A stretch of 59,271 nucleotides of DNA, from positions 1 through 59,271 of the forward strand of contig NZ_BBPI01000072.1 in the NCBI RefSeq assembly GCF_000787715.1, given 5' to 3'. The stretch comes from Sphingomonas parapaucimobilis NBRC 15100. GTDB taxonomy: Bacteria > Pseudomonadota > Alphaproteobacteria > Sphingomonadales > Sphingomonadaceae. The notes under the pieces are model-generated. The model saw nothing but the letters and a program-made list of their open reading frames with translations, was not told the DNA's origin and made no database searches. The position numbers and the translations under genes are program-made. The stretch's first letter is position 1; every line of letters begins with the position of its first letter. Positions 1 to 9,243 of the stretch are shown here, in pieces.

Positions 1-26
1 CGAGGAAAATCCACCCTATCAGCGAT

Positions 27-97
27 TACACCCCTCCGTCAGGGCTGCGCCCTGCCACCTCCCCTTGCAGGGGAGGAAGGGGTCGGCCATTCGTCAC
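27..97. repeat. Intergenic palindromic repeat, family D
   Basis: The motif CCTCCGTCAGG, a short GC hairpin, then CCACCTCCCCTTGCAGGGGAGG. A close copy lies near 23386-23434. It is non-coding, and its two hairpins suggest a repeat that folds in RNA or single-stranded DNA. Confidence 0.6.
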
Positions 98-118
98 CGT
101 CGCTACGACAAAGTTGGA

Positions 119-138
119 ACATGACAGCTTTGTCATGT
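119..138. promoter_or_regulatory. Perfect 8-4-8 palindrome, candidate operator
   Basis: ACATGACA-GCTT-TGTCATGT is a perfect inverted repeat ending 79 bp before the start of the first gene at 218. Its size and position suit a dimeric regulator. I cannot name the regulator. The symmetry is seen; the operator role is inferred. Confidence 0.4.
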
Positions 139-217
139 ATTGATCCCGTATCGGCCCTGCCTGGTGCCGATAGACCACCGGTCAGCATGGGCCGGGGTCC
201 CGCAGAAGGAGATGACG

Positions 218-664
218 ATGAACATGCTTTTGATTGCCGGGCTTGCGCTCGGTGGAGCGGTGGCATCGGACGGGGCGCTCGAACACCGCGTCCAGCTCGA
301 CCATCATTCGGGACCGGTCGCGGTCCGCTACAGCGCCGATATCGGCGTGACCCATAAGCAGATCGGCGCGGTGACGACCGGCGGTCGTCCCTCGACGCTG
401 CGCTGCCTGTGGAGCGCCAATGTCACCGTCCACCGCGAAGCGCGCAGTGCCGGCGGCACGGCGCTGATGCGCAGCGCGGCACAGGACCGCGTGATCGAGG
501 GCAGCCGCCCCGGCTGGTGCAGCACCAACCGCAGCGCCATCGCGCAGGACGTCGCCCGGCGTCACGACGCGGTGCGCGACCATCTTCAGGCCGTGGCGCA
601 GGAAGACCATGGCCTGTTGCGTGCCGAGATGGATCGCCTCCATGCCGAGACGCGCGCCGGATGA
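218..664 (+). CDS. Small secreted protein of unknown function
   Basis: A 148-residue protein that I do not recognise. The ATG at 218 is preferred because an AGAAGGAG ribosome-binding site sits 6 bases upstream; an ATG at 212 is possible. Residues 1-17 are hydrophobic and look like a short signal peptide. The mature part has two cysteines, near residues 63 and 101, which could form one disulfide in the periplasm, and a charged helical C-terminus. Its stop overlaps the start of the next gene (ATGA), so the two are translationally coupled and may act together in the envelope. No function is assigned. Confidence 0.7.
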   Translation: MNMLLIAGLALGGAVASDGALEHRVQLDHHSGPVAVRYSADIGVTHKQIGAVTTGGRPSTLRCLWSANVTVHREARSAGGTALMRSAAQDRVIEGSRPGWCSTNRSAIAQDVARRHDAVRDHLQAVAQEDHGLLRAEMDRLHAETRAG

Positions 665-1401
665 CCTTGCGTAACATTGTTCTGGCCGCCCTGCTGGGTG
701 GCTCCATGGCCTCGCCGCTCCTCGCGCAGGAGCGGCCCGCGATCGGCGTCGAGGTGAACAGCGACGAGAATCGCCGGGGGCTGAGCTGGAGCGGGGGGCG
801 GGTTTCGCCCTCCGCCGATATCTTTGCGACGAGCGGGCCGTTCGAGGCGAGCGGCCGCATCGTCGCACTGCGCGAATCGGACCGGCATGGCGGCGCGGGC
901 GTGGTCGGCGACCTGACCCTTGGCGCCTCCACGATGCTAGGCCCGGTGACGATGCGCGGACACGTGACCGGGCATCTGTTCGGCGGGGCGGGCTTCAACG
1001 CCGATTATGTCGAACTGGGCGGGTCGGCGGCCTATACGCTGGGTCCGGTGCAAGTGAATGCTGGCGCGGACTATGCGCCGTCGCAAAGCGCGATCGGCGG
1101 CGACAATCTCTATCTTCATGCCGGGGCGCAGGCAGGGATTCCGGGCACGCCCTGGACGGTGCTGGCGGGTGTCGGCCATTCGACCGGCAAGACCGAAGAC
1201 GCTTTTCGCGCCGCACGGCTTCGCCCCGGTGGGGACTATAGCGACTGGCGGGTCGGGGTGGAGCATGTCACCGGCCCGGTGACGCTGGGTCTGGACTATG
1301 TCGGGACCGATGTGTCGGAGCGGGCGGCGTCGGCCTTTGCGCTTGCCGATGCGCGGCATTCGGGGGACAGGATCGTCGGCCGGGTGCGGTTCGGGTTCTA
1401 A
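661..1401 (+). CDS. TorF-family putative porin (outer-membrane beta-barrel)
   Basis: A 246-residue protein. The start at 661 overlaps the previous stop by 4 bases and gives a clear signal peptide ending near ASPLLAQ. The mature protein consists of alternating amphipathic strands and ends in Phe (VRFGF), the usual signal of beta-barrel assembly. The late segment with GGDNLYLHAGAQAGIPGTPW and YSDWRVGVEH resembles the TorF/Gcw_chp family and matches segments of the second TorF gene at 10732-11568. Family members are predicted outer-membrane proteins; substrate and true porin activity are unknown. Confidence 0.75.
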   Translation: MTLRNIVLAALLGGSMASPLLAQERPAIGVEVNSDENRRGLSWSGGRVSPSADIFATSGPFEASGRIVALRESDRHGGAGVVGDLTLGASTMLGPVTMRGHVTGHLFGGAGFNADYVELGGSAAYTLGPVQVNAGADYAPSQSAIGGDNLYLHAGAQAGIPGTPWTVLAGVGHSTGKTEDAFRAARLRPGGDYSDWRVGVEHVTGPVTLGLDYVGTDVSERAASAFALADARHSGDRIVGRVRFGF

Positions 1402-1426
1402 AAACGTCCCAACGCTGGCCACAAGC

Positions 1427-1545
1427 TCTCCCCTCCCGCAGGCGGGAGGGGATGGGGGAGGGCTTCTCCCCGGGCGGTGTCGCCCGTGGCATAGCCCCCA
1501 CCCCAAACCCCTCCCCCCTGCCGGGAGGAGGGGCTTTCAGCGGAG
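1427..1545. repeat. Intergenic palindromic repeat, family A
   Basis: Two C/G-rich hairpins, CCCCTCCCGCAGGCGGGAGG and a degenerate partner near 1510-1535, flank a short hairpin around 1470-1490. Related copies lie at 15167-15273, 36621-36747, 52348-52460 and, in part, 57226-57256. Confidence 0.65.
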
Positions 1546-1553
1546 GAGGGCTT

Positions 1554-1919
1554 TCAGAGCATTCCCTGTTCCCGCAGGCTGAGGACCTCGCCGCCTCCCA
1601 GGATCAGGTGATCGAGCAGCATCACGTCCAGCGCCGCCAACCCCTGCGCCAGCCGCCGGGTCAGCGCCAGGTCTGCCGCGCTGGGGCGGGTGTCGCCATC
1701 GGGGTGGTTGTGCGCGATCAGCACCGCACCGGCCCCCAGCAGGATCGCATCGCGGGCGATCCGGGCGACCGGAACCGTCACCGAATCGCTGTGCCCCGCG
1801 ACATGGCGCAAGCCCAACAGCATCCGTTCCGAACCCAGATAGGCGATCCCCATCGCCTCGCCGCCGTCGCGATCCAATCCGGCGAACAGCGCCAGCGCAT
1901 CCTGTCGCGTGCGGATCAT
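1554..1919 (-). CDS. Short RadC-like JAB/MPN domain protein
   Basis: About 121 residues from the ATG at 1919; a GTG at 1946 would add nine. The protein is essentially only the metal-binding JAB domain of RadC. The JAMM-type motif is visible as AHNHPDGDTRPSAAD, followed by LDHLILG as in RadC. The N-terminal helix-hairpin-helix part of full RadC (about 220 residues) is absent. RadC-family proteins are predicted metalloproteins of uncertain role; involvement in DNA repair is disputed. It stands alone, convergent with the porin operon. No good ribosome-binding site is seen. Confidence 0.75.
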   Translation of the reverse strand: MIRTRQDALALFAGLDRDGGEAMGIAYLGSERMLLGLRHVAGHSDSVTVPVARIARDAILLGAGAVLIAHNHPDGDTRPSAADLALTRRLAQGLAALDVMLLDHLILGGGEVLSLREQGML

Positions 1920-2042
1920 CGGGGCAGGGCGGGGTAAGCGGTACACCGACGGAAGTGCCCGAATCGCGGCCCGGACGCAGCTTCATCCCGCGCCGATCCG
2001 GTTCGGCTTGGCTCCGGCCGCGCGCGGCGCTAGGCCCGGATC

Positions 2043-2837
2043 ATGCGGCAATATCTCGATCTCATGGACCGGGTCCTGACCCAGGGCGTGCAGCAGATGG
2101 ACCGGACCGGCACCGGCACGCTGTCGGTCTTCGGCCACCAGATGCGGTTCGACCTGGCCAAGGGCTTTCCGGCCCTGACCACCAAGAAGCTCCACCTGCG
2201 CTCGATCATCGTCGAACTTTTGTGGTTCCTGCGCGGCGACACCAATGTCAGCTGGTTGCACGAGCACAAGGTGAGCATCTGGGACGAATGGGCCGACGAG
2301 CAGGGCGATCTCGGCCCGGTCTATGGCAAGCAGTGGCGCGACTGGGCGACGGCGGATGGCCGCCATATCGACCAGATCGCCGAGCTGGTGGAACAGATCC
2401 GCACCCAGCCCGCCTCGCGTCGCCAGATCGTGTCCGCGTGGAACCCCGGCGACCTCCACGCCATGGCGCTGGCCCCGTGCCACTGCCTGTTCCAGACCCA
2501 TGTCGCGAACGGCCGCCTGTCGCTGCAACTCTATCAGCGCTCGGCCGATATCTTTCTGGGCGTGCCGTTCAACATCGCCTCCTATGCGCTGCTGACCCAT
2601 ATGCTGGCGCAGCAATGCGATCTGGAGGTGGGCGAGTTCATCTGGACCGGCGGCGACTGCCACCTGTATCTGAACCATCTGGAGCAGGCCAAGACCCAGC
2701 TGGGCCGCGAGCCGGGCGCGCTGCCCCGCCTCGAAATCCTGCGCCGCCCCGACGCCATCGACGGCTATGAGCCAGAGGATTTCGTCCTCCACGACTATGT
2801 CGCGCAACCCCATATCAAGGCGCCGGTCGCGATATGA
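2043..2837 (+). CDS. thyA: Thymidylate synthase
   Basis: 264 residues, the same length as the E. coli enzyme. It methylates dUMP to dTMP using methylene-tetrahydrofolate, which becomes dihydrofolate. The catalytic cysteine is in LAPCHCLF at residue 146. The phosphate-binding SRR is at 125-127, and the substrate region [17 protein letters not shown] follows. Its last bases overlap the start of folA (ATGA), which recycles the dihydrofolate product, so coupling is expected. This is the canonical cytosolic dTMP pathway. Identification is secure. Confidence 0.97.
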   Translation: MRQYLDLMDRVLTQGVQQMDRTGTGTLSVFGHQMRFDLAKGFPALTTKKLHLRSIIVELLWFLRGDTNVSWLHEHKVSIWDEWADEQGDLGPVYGKQWRDWATADGRHIDQIAELVEQIRTQPASRRQIVSAWNPGDLHAMALAPCHCLFQTHVANGRLSLQLYQRSADIFLGVPFNIASYALLTHMLAQQCDLEVGEFIWTGGDCHLYLNHLEQAKTQLGREPGALPRLEILRRPDAIDGYEPEDFVLHDYVAQPHIKAPVAI

Positions 2838-3301
2838 TCACGCTGGTCCTTGCCCGCGCGCGAAACGGGGTGATCGGGCGCGATGGGGGGCTGCCCTGGC
2901 ACCTGCCCGCCGACCTCAAGCGCTTCAAGGCGCTGACCATGGGCAAGCCGATGATCATGGGCCGCAAGACCTTCGACAGCTTTCCCGCGCCGCTGCCCGG
3001 GCGACGGCATATCGTCCTGACCCGCGACCATGACTGGAGCGCACCGGGCGCCGAGGTCGCGCACGACGTCGCGGGTGCGCTTGCGCTGGCGGGCGAGGGG
3101 CCGGTGGCGGTGATCGGCGGCGCGGAAATCTTCGACCTGTTCCGCGACATCGCCGATCGGGTGGAATTGACCGAAATCAATATCGACGCCGAGGGTGATA
3201 CTGTTGTCGACGCGTTTTCAAGTTGGCGCGAAGTCGAGCGACAGGATCATCCCGCTGTCGATGGGCGCCCATCCTATTCCTTTGTGACGCTGGAGCGATA
3301 G
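2834..3301 (+). CDS. folA: Dihydrofolate reductase
   Basis: 155 residues, close to the 159 of E. coli FolA. It reduces dihydrofolate to tetrahydrofolate with NADPH. The N-terminus has the Met20-loop region [18 protein letters not shown] with the active-site Asp at residue 27. GRKTFDSF and a later VIGGAEIFD motif bind NADPH. It starts inside the thyA stop codon and forms the classic thyA-folA pair. A perfect short palindrome, GCGGCCTTGGCCGC, lies just after the stop at 3311-3324 but lacks a T-run, so I do not call it a terminator. Confidence 0.97.
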   Translation: MITLVLARARNGVIGRDGGLPWHLPADLKRFKALTMGKPMIMGRKTFDSFPAPLPGRRHIVLTRDHDWSAPGAEVAHDVAGALALAGEGPVAVIGGAEIFDLFRDIADRVELTEINIDAEGDTVVDAFSSWREVERQDHPAVDGRPSYSFVTLER

Positions 3302-3449
3302 CAGAAGGGCGCGGCCTTGGCCGCATCTGAACGGTTTGACGAAAAACCCCTCAACCTATCTTCATTTGTTGATACGATATCCGTAAACCCATGGTCGGAT
3401 AAAGAATCGCGGCATCAACCGCATTCGTCTTGGCAGCGGGCAGTGTCGG

Positions 3450-4481
3450 ATGATCATCGACGGGGGGAGTGCGCAGGGGTGTCGGACGGGCAGCGATCCG
3501 GTCGGCCTTCTCGACGCCAGTCACGAAGCGGTCGCGTTCCTCGATCGGCATCGACTGGCCCGGACCACCACCAGCTACGCGCTGGCGTTGCAGGCGATCC
3601 TCCACCCCTATGGCCCGCTCGGCGGAGAGGTCGCGCGGCGGACGGATGGCGGTGTTCGCCTGACCGAAGACGATGTCCGCGAGCTGATGCCGCTGGTCCG
3701 CGAGCATGAAGTGGCCGACCTGGGGCTCGGCCGGATCCAGATGGAGCAGGATCTGGGTGAACAGGCCGAGACGCTGGAGGCGCTGACTTCTGACGCCAGG
3801 GCGATCACCAGCGATTTCTCGGAACAGGTCATGGCGCTGTCCCATGCGCATCGCAGCAACGATGTCGGCCCCGACACCCGCGCCATCGCCACCCTGCTCG
3901 AACAGCTGATCGCCCGCATTTCCAAGACCGAACGCGACCTGGAGGAACTGGCCAGCAATATCGCGGGTCTGCGCTCCCGGATGGAGCCCGGCGAAACCGA
4001 CGACCGCATCGACCCGCTGACCGGCGTGACCAGCCGGACGGGCGCGCGGGCGATGGTCGAGAGGCTGGCCAGCGAGCCGCATGGCTATGTGCTGGCGGCG
4101 TGCAGCCTGGACGATCTGGAGGGGATCAACGAACGTTACGGGCGCTCGGTCGCCGACAATGTGCTGCGCGCCTTCGTCGCCACGCTGCGCCAGGCGTGCG
4201 AGGGGACGGAGATCGTCCGCTGGCAGGGCAATCTGTTCCTCGTCGTGCTGCGCGGACGGCCATTGTCCACGCTGGCGGGCATGATGGAGGATGCGCGCGT
4301 CGCGATGCGCGAGCGGACGCTGCGGTTGCGCGGATCGGGGGAGCCGATCGGTGCGGTCACCATGTCGGGCGGTGTCGCGGTCGGCGTCGGCGTGCCGCTG
4401 GAGGAAACGCTGGCCCGCGCCGAGATGCTGCGCGATCTGGCCAGTGGCGGGCTGGGCAATCGCATCCTGTCGCGTGCCTAG
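3450..4481 (+). CDS. GGDEF-domain protein with degenerate active site
   Basis: 343 residues. The first 160 or so are largely helical with a coiled-coil-like stretch near 90-180. From about residue 187 (DPLTGVTSRTGARAMVERL) it follows the diguanylate cyclase fold. The signature is lost: the expected RYGGDEF reads RWQGNLF at about 257-263, and the first metal Asp appears to be Ser in ACSLDDLEGIN. It should therefore not make cyclic di-GMP, though it might bind it or act as a scaffold. There is no membrane segment or signal peptide. It lies 32 bases before ribF, so co-transcription is possible. Confidence 0.75.
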   Translation: MIIDGGSAQGCRTGSDPVGLLDASHEAVAFLDRHRLARTTTSYALALQAILHPYGPLGGEVARRTDGGVRLTEDDVRELMPLVREHEVADLGLGRIQMEQDLGEQAETLEALTSDARAITSDFSEQVMALSHAHRSNDVGPDTRAIATLLEQLIARISKTERDLEELASNIAGLRSRMEPGETDDRIDPLTGVTSRTGARAMVERLASEPHGYVLAACSLDDLEGINERYGRSVADNVLRAFVATLRQACEGTEIVRWQGNLFLVVLRGRPLSTLAGMMEDARVAMRERTLRLRGSGEPIGAVTMSGGVAVGVGVPLEETLARAEMLRDLASGGLGNRILSRA

Positions 4482-4513
4482 CCAATTCGGCGCGGCCTGT
4501 TATAGCGCGGCCC

Positions 4514-5452
4514 ATGCAGCGTGTTGACGGCGCGGGGCCTATCCCGGCGCATCTGGCGGGCGGAATCGTCGCGCTGGGCAATTTCGATGGTTTTCATCTG
4601 GGGCATCAGGCGGTGGTCGGTGCCGCCGTCGCACGCGCGCGGGCGGAAGGGCGGCCCGCGCTGGTCGCCACCTTCGATCCGCATCCGATCCGCTATTTCA
4701 GGCCCGACGCCGCGCCGTTCCGCCTGACCACGCTCGACCAGCGCGAACGGCTGTTCGCGGCGGCAGGGGTGGACGCGATGGTGGTGTTCCGCTTCGACGA
4801 GGAACTGGCGGCGCTGTCGGCCGAGGATTTCGTGCAGGCGCGGCTGCTCGCTGCGTTGCGGGTCGGCGGCGTGGTGACCGGCGAGGACTTCACCTTCGGT
4901 CGCGCGCGCAGCGGCGATGTGACGTCGCTGCGCGCCTGGGGCCGGGCGCATGGCTTTTCGACCGATGCGGTGGCGCCGGTGATGCTGGATGGCGAGACGA
5001 TCTCGTCCAGCCGGATTCGCGCCGCGCTGATCGCGGGCGACCCGGAGACGGCGGCGCGGCTGCTGACCCGGCCCTACACCCTGCAAGGCGTGGTGCAGCA
5101 TGGCGACAAGCTGGGCCGCACCATCGGCTATCCGACCGCCAATCTCGACATGGGCGAATATCTGCGCCCCGCCTACGGCATCTATGCGGTGCGCGGGCGG
5201 CTGGACGACGGGCGGGTTCTGGACGGCGCGGCCAATCTGGGCATCCGGCCCCAGTTCGATCCGCCCAAGGAATTGCTGGAGCCGCATTTCTTCGACTTCG
5301 ACGGCGACCTTTACGGTCAACGCCTGACCGTCGAGCTGATCGACTATCTGCGGCCCGAGGCGAAGTTCGACTCGCTGGATGCCCTGGTCACGCAGATGGA
5401 CGCCGATTGTCTCCGTGCGCGCCAGATACTTTCGTCGCATAATCCGGCATGA
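4514..5452 (+). CDS. ribF: Bifunctional riboflavin kinase / FAD synthetase
   Basis: 312 residues from the ATG at 4514. It phosphorylates riboflavin to FMN and adenylates FMN to FAD. The N-terminal nucleotidyltransferase domain shows GNFDGFHLGHQ near residue 24 and ISSSRIRAAL before residue 185. The C-terminal kinase domain has GRTIGYPTANL and a NLGIRPQFD segment. No FMN riboswitch is visible in the short upstream gap. The ribF-ileS-lspA order downstream is common in proteobacteria. Identification is secure. Confidence 0.95.
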   Translation: MQRVDGAGPIPAHLAGGIVALGNFDGFHLGHQAVVGAAVARARAEGRPALVATFDPHPIRYFRPDAAPFRLTTLDQRERLFAAAGVDAMVVFRFDEELAALSAEDFVQARLLAALRVGGVVTGEDFTFGRARSGDVTSLRAWGRAHGFSTDAVAPVMLDGETISSSRIRAALIAGDPETAARLLTRPYTLQGVVQHGDKLGRTIGYPTANLDMGEYLRPAYGIYAVRGRLDDGRVLDGAANLGIRPQFDPPKELLEPHFFDFDGDLYGQRLTVELIDYLRPEAKFDSLDALVTQMDADCLRARQILSSHNPA

Positions 5453-5487
5453 CGTGTTAACCTAAAGTCGTTAAGGGCGTGTCCCCT

Positions 5488-8319
5488 ATGAGCGACGCGC
5501 CCGATTACCGCGACACCGTCTTCCTGCCGAAGACCGATTTCCCCATGAAGGCGGGACTTGCCGCCAAGGAACCGGCGATCCTGGATCGCTGGGCCAGGAT
5601 GGGGCTGTACGACCGCCTCCGCCGCGAGCGTAGCGGGCGCGAGCGGTTCATCCTGCATGACGGCCCGCCTTATGCGAATGGCGACATCCATATGGGCCAT
5701 GCGCTGAACAAGGTGCTGAAGGACATCATCGTCCGCTCGCAGACCCTTATGGGCAAGGACGCGCCCTATGTCCCCGGCTGGGACTGCCACGGCCTGCCGA
5801 TCGAGTGGAAGGTCGAGGAAGCCTATCGCGCCAAGAAGCTGAACAAGGACGAGGTGCCCGTCGCGCAGTTCCGCGCCGAGTGCCGCGCCTATGCCGACAC
5901 CTGGGTCGGCACGCAGAAGGCGCAGTTCGAGCGGCTGGGCATCATGGGCGACTGGGCCAACCCGTACCTCACCATGACCTATGACGCCGAGGCGGTGATC
6001 GCGGGCGAGCTGCTGAAGTTCGCCGAATCGGGCCAGCTCTATCGCGGGGCCAAGCCGGTCATGTGGTCGCCGGTCGAAAAGACCGCGCTGGCCGAGGCCG
6101 AGGTCGAATATGAGGATATCGTCTCGACCCAGATCGATGTCGGGTTCGAGGTCGCGTCCTGCCCCGAATATCCCGATCTGGTCGGTGCGCTGGCGGTCAT
6201 CTGGACGACGACCCCCTGGACGATCCCGGTCAACCAGGCGCTGAGCTATGGCGAGGCGATCGACTATCTGCACTTCGAGAGCGCGGGGCGTCGCTATCTC
6301 GTCGCCGAGCCGCTGCTGCCCGCCTTCACCAAGCGGACCGGCATCGCGATGGAAACCTTCATCGCGCTCGCCAAGGGGCCGGTGCTGGAGGGTGCGACGG
6401 CGCTCCACCCGATGCACAAGCTGGGCGGTTTCTTCGCCAAGCCCCGCCCATTCCTGGCGGGCGAGTTCGTTACCACCGAGGCGGGTACGGGCCTGGTCCA
6501 TATGGCCCCCGACCACGGCGAGGACGACTTCCTGCTGTGCAAGGCGCACGGCATCGATCCGGTCTTCGCGGTGCAGGGCGACGGCACCTATCGCCCCGAC
6601 TGGGCATGGCTGGGCGGCCAGGGCAGCGTCATCAACAAGAAGTTCGTCGCCGCCGACGGCCCGATCTGTTCGGACCTGCGCGAAACGGGCGCACTGCTGT
6701 CGGCTTCCGATGATTTCCAGCACAGCTATCCGCATAGCTGGCGGTCCAAGGCGAAGGTCATCTTCCGCGCCACGCCGCAATGGTTCATCCCGATGGACCG
6801 CGCCGACAGCTCGCTGATCCCCGATCTGGCGATGGCGAATGTCGACCCGATTTCGGGCGTGACGCCGCTGCTCACCGTGCCGCTGGGCAATGGCGCGACG
6901 CTGCGCCAGACCGCGCTCGACGCGATCGAGCGGACCCGTTGGGTGCCCGAGCGCAGCCGCAACCGTATCCGTTCGATGGTCGAGGGCCGCCCCGACTGGG
7001 TGATCAGCCGCCAGCGCGCCTGGGGCGTGCCGATCGCGCTCTATGTGAACCGCCAGACCGGCGAATATCTGACGGACAAGGCGGTCAACGCCCGCATCCT
7101 CGACGCCTTCCGCGCAGGCGGGGCGGATGCGTGGTTCACCGCCGATCACCAGATGCTGCTCGGGGCCGACTATAATCTGGCCGATTTCGAGCCGGTCAAC
7201 GACATCCTCGACGTGTGGTTCGACTCCGGCTCGACCCATGCCTTCGTGATCGAGGCGCGGTACGGCGAGGGTACGCGCGCGAACCTGTATCTCGAAGGCT
7301 CGGACCAGCATCGTGGCTGGTTCCAGTCGTCGCTGCTCGAGTCGTGCGGCACGCGCGGCCGGGCACCCTATGACGCGGTGCTGACCCATGGCTTCGCGCT
7401 CGACGGGCAGGGGCGCAAAATGTCCAAGTCGCTGGGCAATGTCGTCGATCCGCTGAAGATCATCGGCGAGTCGGGCGCCGACATCCTGCGCATCTGGACC
7501 GCCTCGACCGATTATTTCGAGGATGTGCGCATCGGCAAGGAGGTGCTCGCCACCGCCTCGGACAGCTATCGCAAGCTGCGCAACACCTTCCGCTATATGC
7601 TCGGCGCGCTCGACGGGTTTACGGAAGAAGAGCGCATTTCGTTCGACGCGATGCCCGAGCTGGAACGTTACGTCCTCGCTCGCCTGACCGCGCTCGACAC
7701 CGAGCTGCGGCGTGCGGCGGACGCGTTCGAGTTCAACCGCTATCTGCGCGCGCTGACCGATTTCGCGAATGAGGACCTGTCGGCCTTCTTCTTCGATATC
7801 CGCAAGGACTCGCTCTATTGCGACGCCGCGACCGATCCCAAGCGGCGCAGCTATCGCACCGTGCTCGACATCCTGTTCCACGCGCTGGTCCGCTATGCCG
7901 CGCCGATCCTGTGCTTTACCGCCGAGGAAGTGTGGCAGTCGCGCTTCCCGTCGGAGGATGGTTCGGTCCATCTGCTCGAATGGCCGGAATTGCCGCAGCT
8001 GGGCGAGGACGAGGCGCTGATGGCGCGGTGGACCGAGATTCGTGGGCTTCGCGCGCAAGTGACCGAGGCGATCGAGCCGCTGCGTCGCGAAAAGACCGTG
8101 CGCTCGTCCAACGAGGCCGAGGTGATGGTGCCGTCGCTGCCGCTCGAGCCGCACGCGCTGGCCGAGGCGTTCATCGTCGCGGACGTCGGCATGGCCGATA
8201 CCGTCTCCGTCACCCGGACGGACAAGCACAAATGCGGCCGCTGCTGGCGTCATCTGCCCGATGTCGCGGCGGATGGGGAATTGTGCGGACGCTGCGCCGA
8301 GGTGGTCGCGCATGGCTAA
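5488..8319 (+). CDS. ileS: Isoleucyl-tRNA synthetase
   Basis: 943 residues. It charges tRNA-Ile and edits misactivated valine. The HIGH-type motif is GDIHMGHALNK at about residues 66-76, and KMSKSLGN is near residue 645. The editing domain lies between, with TTTPWTIPVNQ. The C-terminus carries a zinc knuckle with CGRC and CGRC pairs at about 916-940. The ATG at 5488 is chosen over a GTG at 5479 because AAGGG at 5473-5477 is then correctly spaced. Its end overlaps the lspA start. Identification is secure. Confidence 0.97.
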   Translation: MSDAPDYRDTVFLPKTDFPMKAGLAAKEPAILDRWARMGLYDRLRRERSGRERFILHDGPPYANGDIHMGHALNKVLKDIIVRSQTLMGKDAPYVPGWDCHGLPIEWKVEEAYRAKKLNKDEVPVAQFRAECRAYADTWVGTQKAQFERLGIMGDWANPYLTMTYDAEAVIAGELLKFAESGQLYRGAKPVMWSPVEKTALAEAEVEYEDIVSTQIDVGFEVASCPEYPDLVGALAVIWTTTPWTIPVNQALSYGEAIDYLHFESAGRRYLVAEPLLPAFTKRTGIAMETFIALAKGPVLEGATALHPMHKLGGFFAKPRPFLAGEFVTTEAGTGLVHMAPDHGEDDFLLCKAHGIDPVFAVQGDGTYRPDWAWLGGQGSVINKKFVAADGPICSDLRETGALLSASDDFQHSYPHSWRSKAKVIFRATPQWFIPMDRADSSLIPDLAMANVDPISGVTPLLTVPLGNGATLRQTALDAIERTRWVPERSRNRIRSMVEGRPDWVISRQRAWGVPIALYVNRQTGEYLTDKAVNARILDAFRAGGADAWFTADHQMLLGADYNLADFEPVNDILDVWFDSGSTHAFVIEARYGEGTRANLYLEGSDQHRGWFQSSLLESCGTRGRAPYDAVLTHGFALDGQGRKMSKSLGNVVDPLKIIGESGADILRIWTASTDYFEDVRIGKEVLATASDSYRKLRNTFRYMLGALDGFTEEERISFDAMPELERYVLARLTALDTELRRAADAFEFNRYLRALTDFANEDLSAFFFDIRKDSLYCDAATDPKRRSYRTVLDILFHALVRYAAPILCFTAEEVWQSRFPSEDGSVHLLEWPELPQLGEDEALMARWTEIRGLRAQVTEAIEPLRREKTVRSSNEAEVMVPSLPLEPHALAEAFIVADVGMADTVSVTRTDKHKCGRCWRHLPDVAADGELCGRCAEVVAHG

Positions 8320-8818
8320 TCTGCCCAAGCGTGGACTGGTGACGGCGCTGGCGCTGTTCCTGGTCGATCAGGTCATCAAATGGGCGGTGACCGGGCCGAT
8401 GGGCCTCCGGTCGTTGGGTGACGTGCGCGAGATCATGCCGATCTTCAACCTGCGTTTCGTGCCCAATTACGGCATTTCGCTGGGGCTGCTGACCGCCGAC
8501 AGCAACGCGTCGCGCTGGGCGCTGGTCGCGATGACCGGGGCGATCGCGCTGGCGGTCGCCTTCTGGATGACGCGAGAGCGCAATCCGGTCGATCAGGTCG
8601 CACTCGGCTGCGTGCTCGGCGGGGCGCTGGGCAATATCATCGACCGGGTGCGTTTCGGTTATGTCGTCGACTTCGCCGATCTTCACTTCGGCGAGTGGCG
8701 TCCGTTTTTGGTCTTCAATGTCGCTGATGCAGCGATTACGATAGGCGTTCTGGTTCTGCTGGCGCGCGCGCTTCTCGTGCGCGACCGGCCCGCTCCCGTG
8801 GAGAAGAGCAATGCGTAA
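8312..8818 (+). CDS. lspA: Lipoprotein signal peptidase (signal peptidase II)
   Basis: 168 residues with four predicted membrane segments. This inner-membrane aspartic protease cleaves the signal peptide from diacylglyceryl prolipoproteins. The two catalytic Asp motifs are visible: GNIIDRVRFGYVVDF and VFNVADAAITIG. The N-terminus has the family's LFLVDQVIKW. The start overlaps the ileS stop by 8 bases, and its own stop overlaps a lipoprotein gene, which could be one of its substrates. Identification is secure. Confidence 0.95.
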   Translation: MANLPKRGLVTALALFLVDQVIKWAVTGPMGLRSLGDVREIMPIFNLRFVPNYGISLGLLTADSNASRWALVAMTGAIALAVAFWMTRERNPVDQVALGCVLGGALGNIIDRVRFGYVVDFADLHFGEWRPFLVFNVADAAITIGVLVLLARALLVRDRPAPVEKSNA

Positions 8819-9224
8819 GTTGGTGCCCGTCATCGCAGGTCTGTCCTGCGCCGCGTTGCTGACGGGATGTGGGGCCGGGCGTGGCCTCGACCGGGCGCGC
8901 CCCGACGAATTCGCCGTCGCGCGCCAGCCCTCGCTGGTGATCCCGCCCGACTTCGCGCTGGTCCCGCCGCAGCCGGGCGCCGCGCCCGTCCAGACCCGCA
9001 GCGGCCAGCAGCAGACGCTGGATGCGCTGTTCGGCGGTCAGGCGGCGCGTAGCCAGTCGGAATATGGCCTGGTGCAGAATGCCGGTGCCGACAGCGCCGA
9101 TGCGGGTATCCGCTCGTCGGTCGGCGATCCCGGCACCAACGTCGTCGACAAGGGTGCGACCACCCGCGACATCGTCGCCGCCCCCGAAGGCGACGGCCAG
9201 GACGCGCGCGCCGCGACCAAGTGA
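8811..9224 (+). CDS. DUF3035-type lipoprotein
   Basis: 137 residues. A lipobox LLTGCG (Cys at about residue 20) marks a lipoprotein. The PDEFAVARQPSLVIPPDFAL segment is the hallmark of the DUF3035 family, which sits beside lspA in many alphaproteobacteria. The rest is low-complexity and probably flexible, rich in Gln, Ala and Asp. It overlaps the end of lspA by 8 bases and is the last gene of the ribF-ileS-lspA run, closed by the terminator at 9244-9280. The exact role is unknown; an outer-membrane or periplasmic assembly partner is a guess. Confidence 0.85.
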   Translation: MRKLVPVIAGLSCAALLTGCGAGRGLDRARPDEFAVARQPSLVIPPDFALVPPQPGAAPVQTRSGQQQTLDALFGGQAARSQSEYGLVQNAGADSADAGIRSSVGDPGTNVVDKGATTRDIVAAPEGDGQDARAATK

Positions 9225-9243
9225 CGCCGGGCGAGTGTTAGGG

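Noticed and set aside
3302..3449. The palindrome GCGGCCTTGGCCGC after folA as a terminator
   Set aside because: It is only six base pairs each side and lacks a following T-run.
4482..4513. An FMN riboswitch upstream of ribF
   Set aside because: The gap is only 32 bases, too short for the element.
5457..5474. Two TTAA sites before ileS resembling a CtrA box
   Set aside because: The spacer is 10 bases where CtrA sites have 7, and no other match supports it.
5344..8328. A 994-codon open frame antisense to ileS, and similar long antisense frames at 52833-54317 and 54377-56158
   Set aside because: They mirror well-identified genes in GC-rich DNA, where stop codons are scarce in complementary frames; the translations are Arg/Gly/Ala-rich with no domain pattern.
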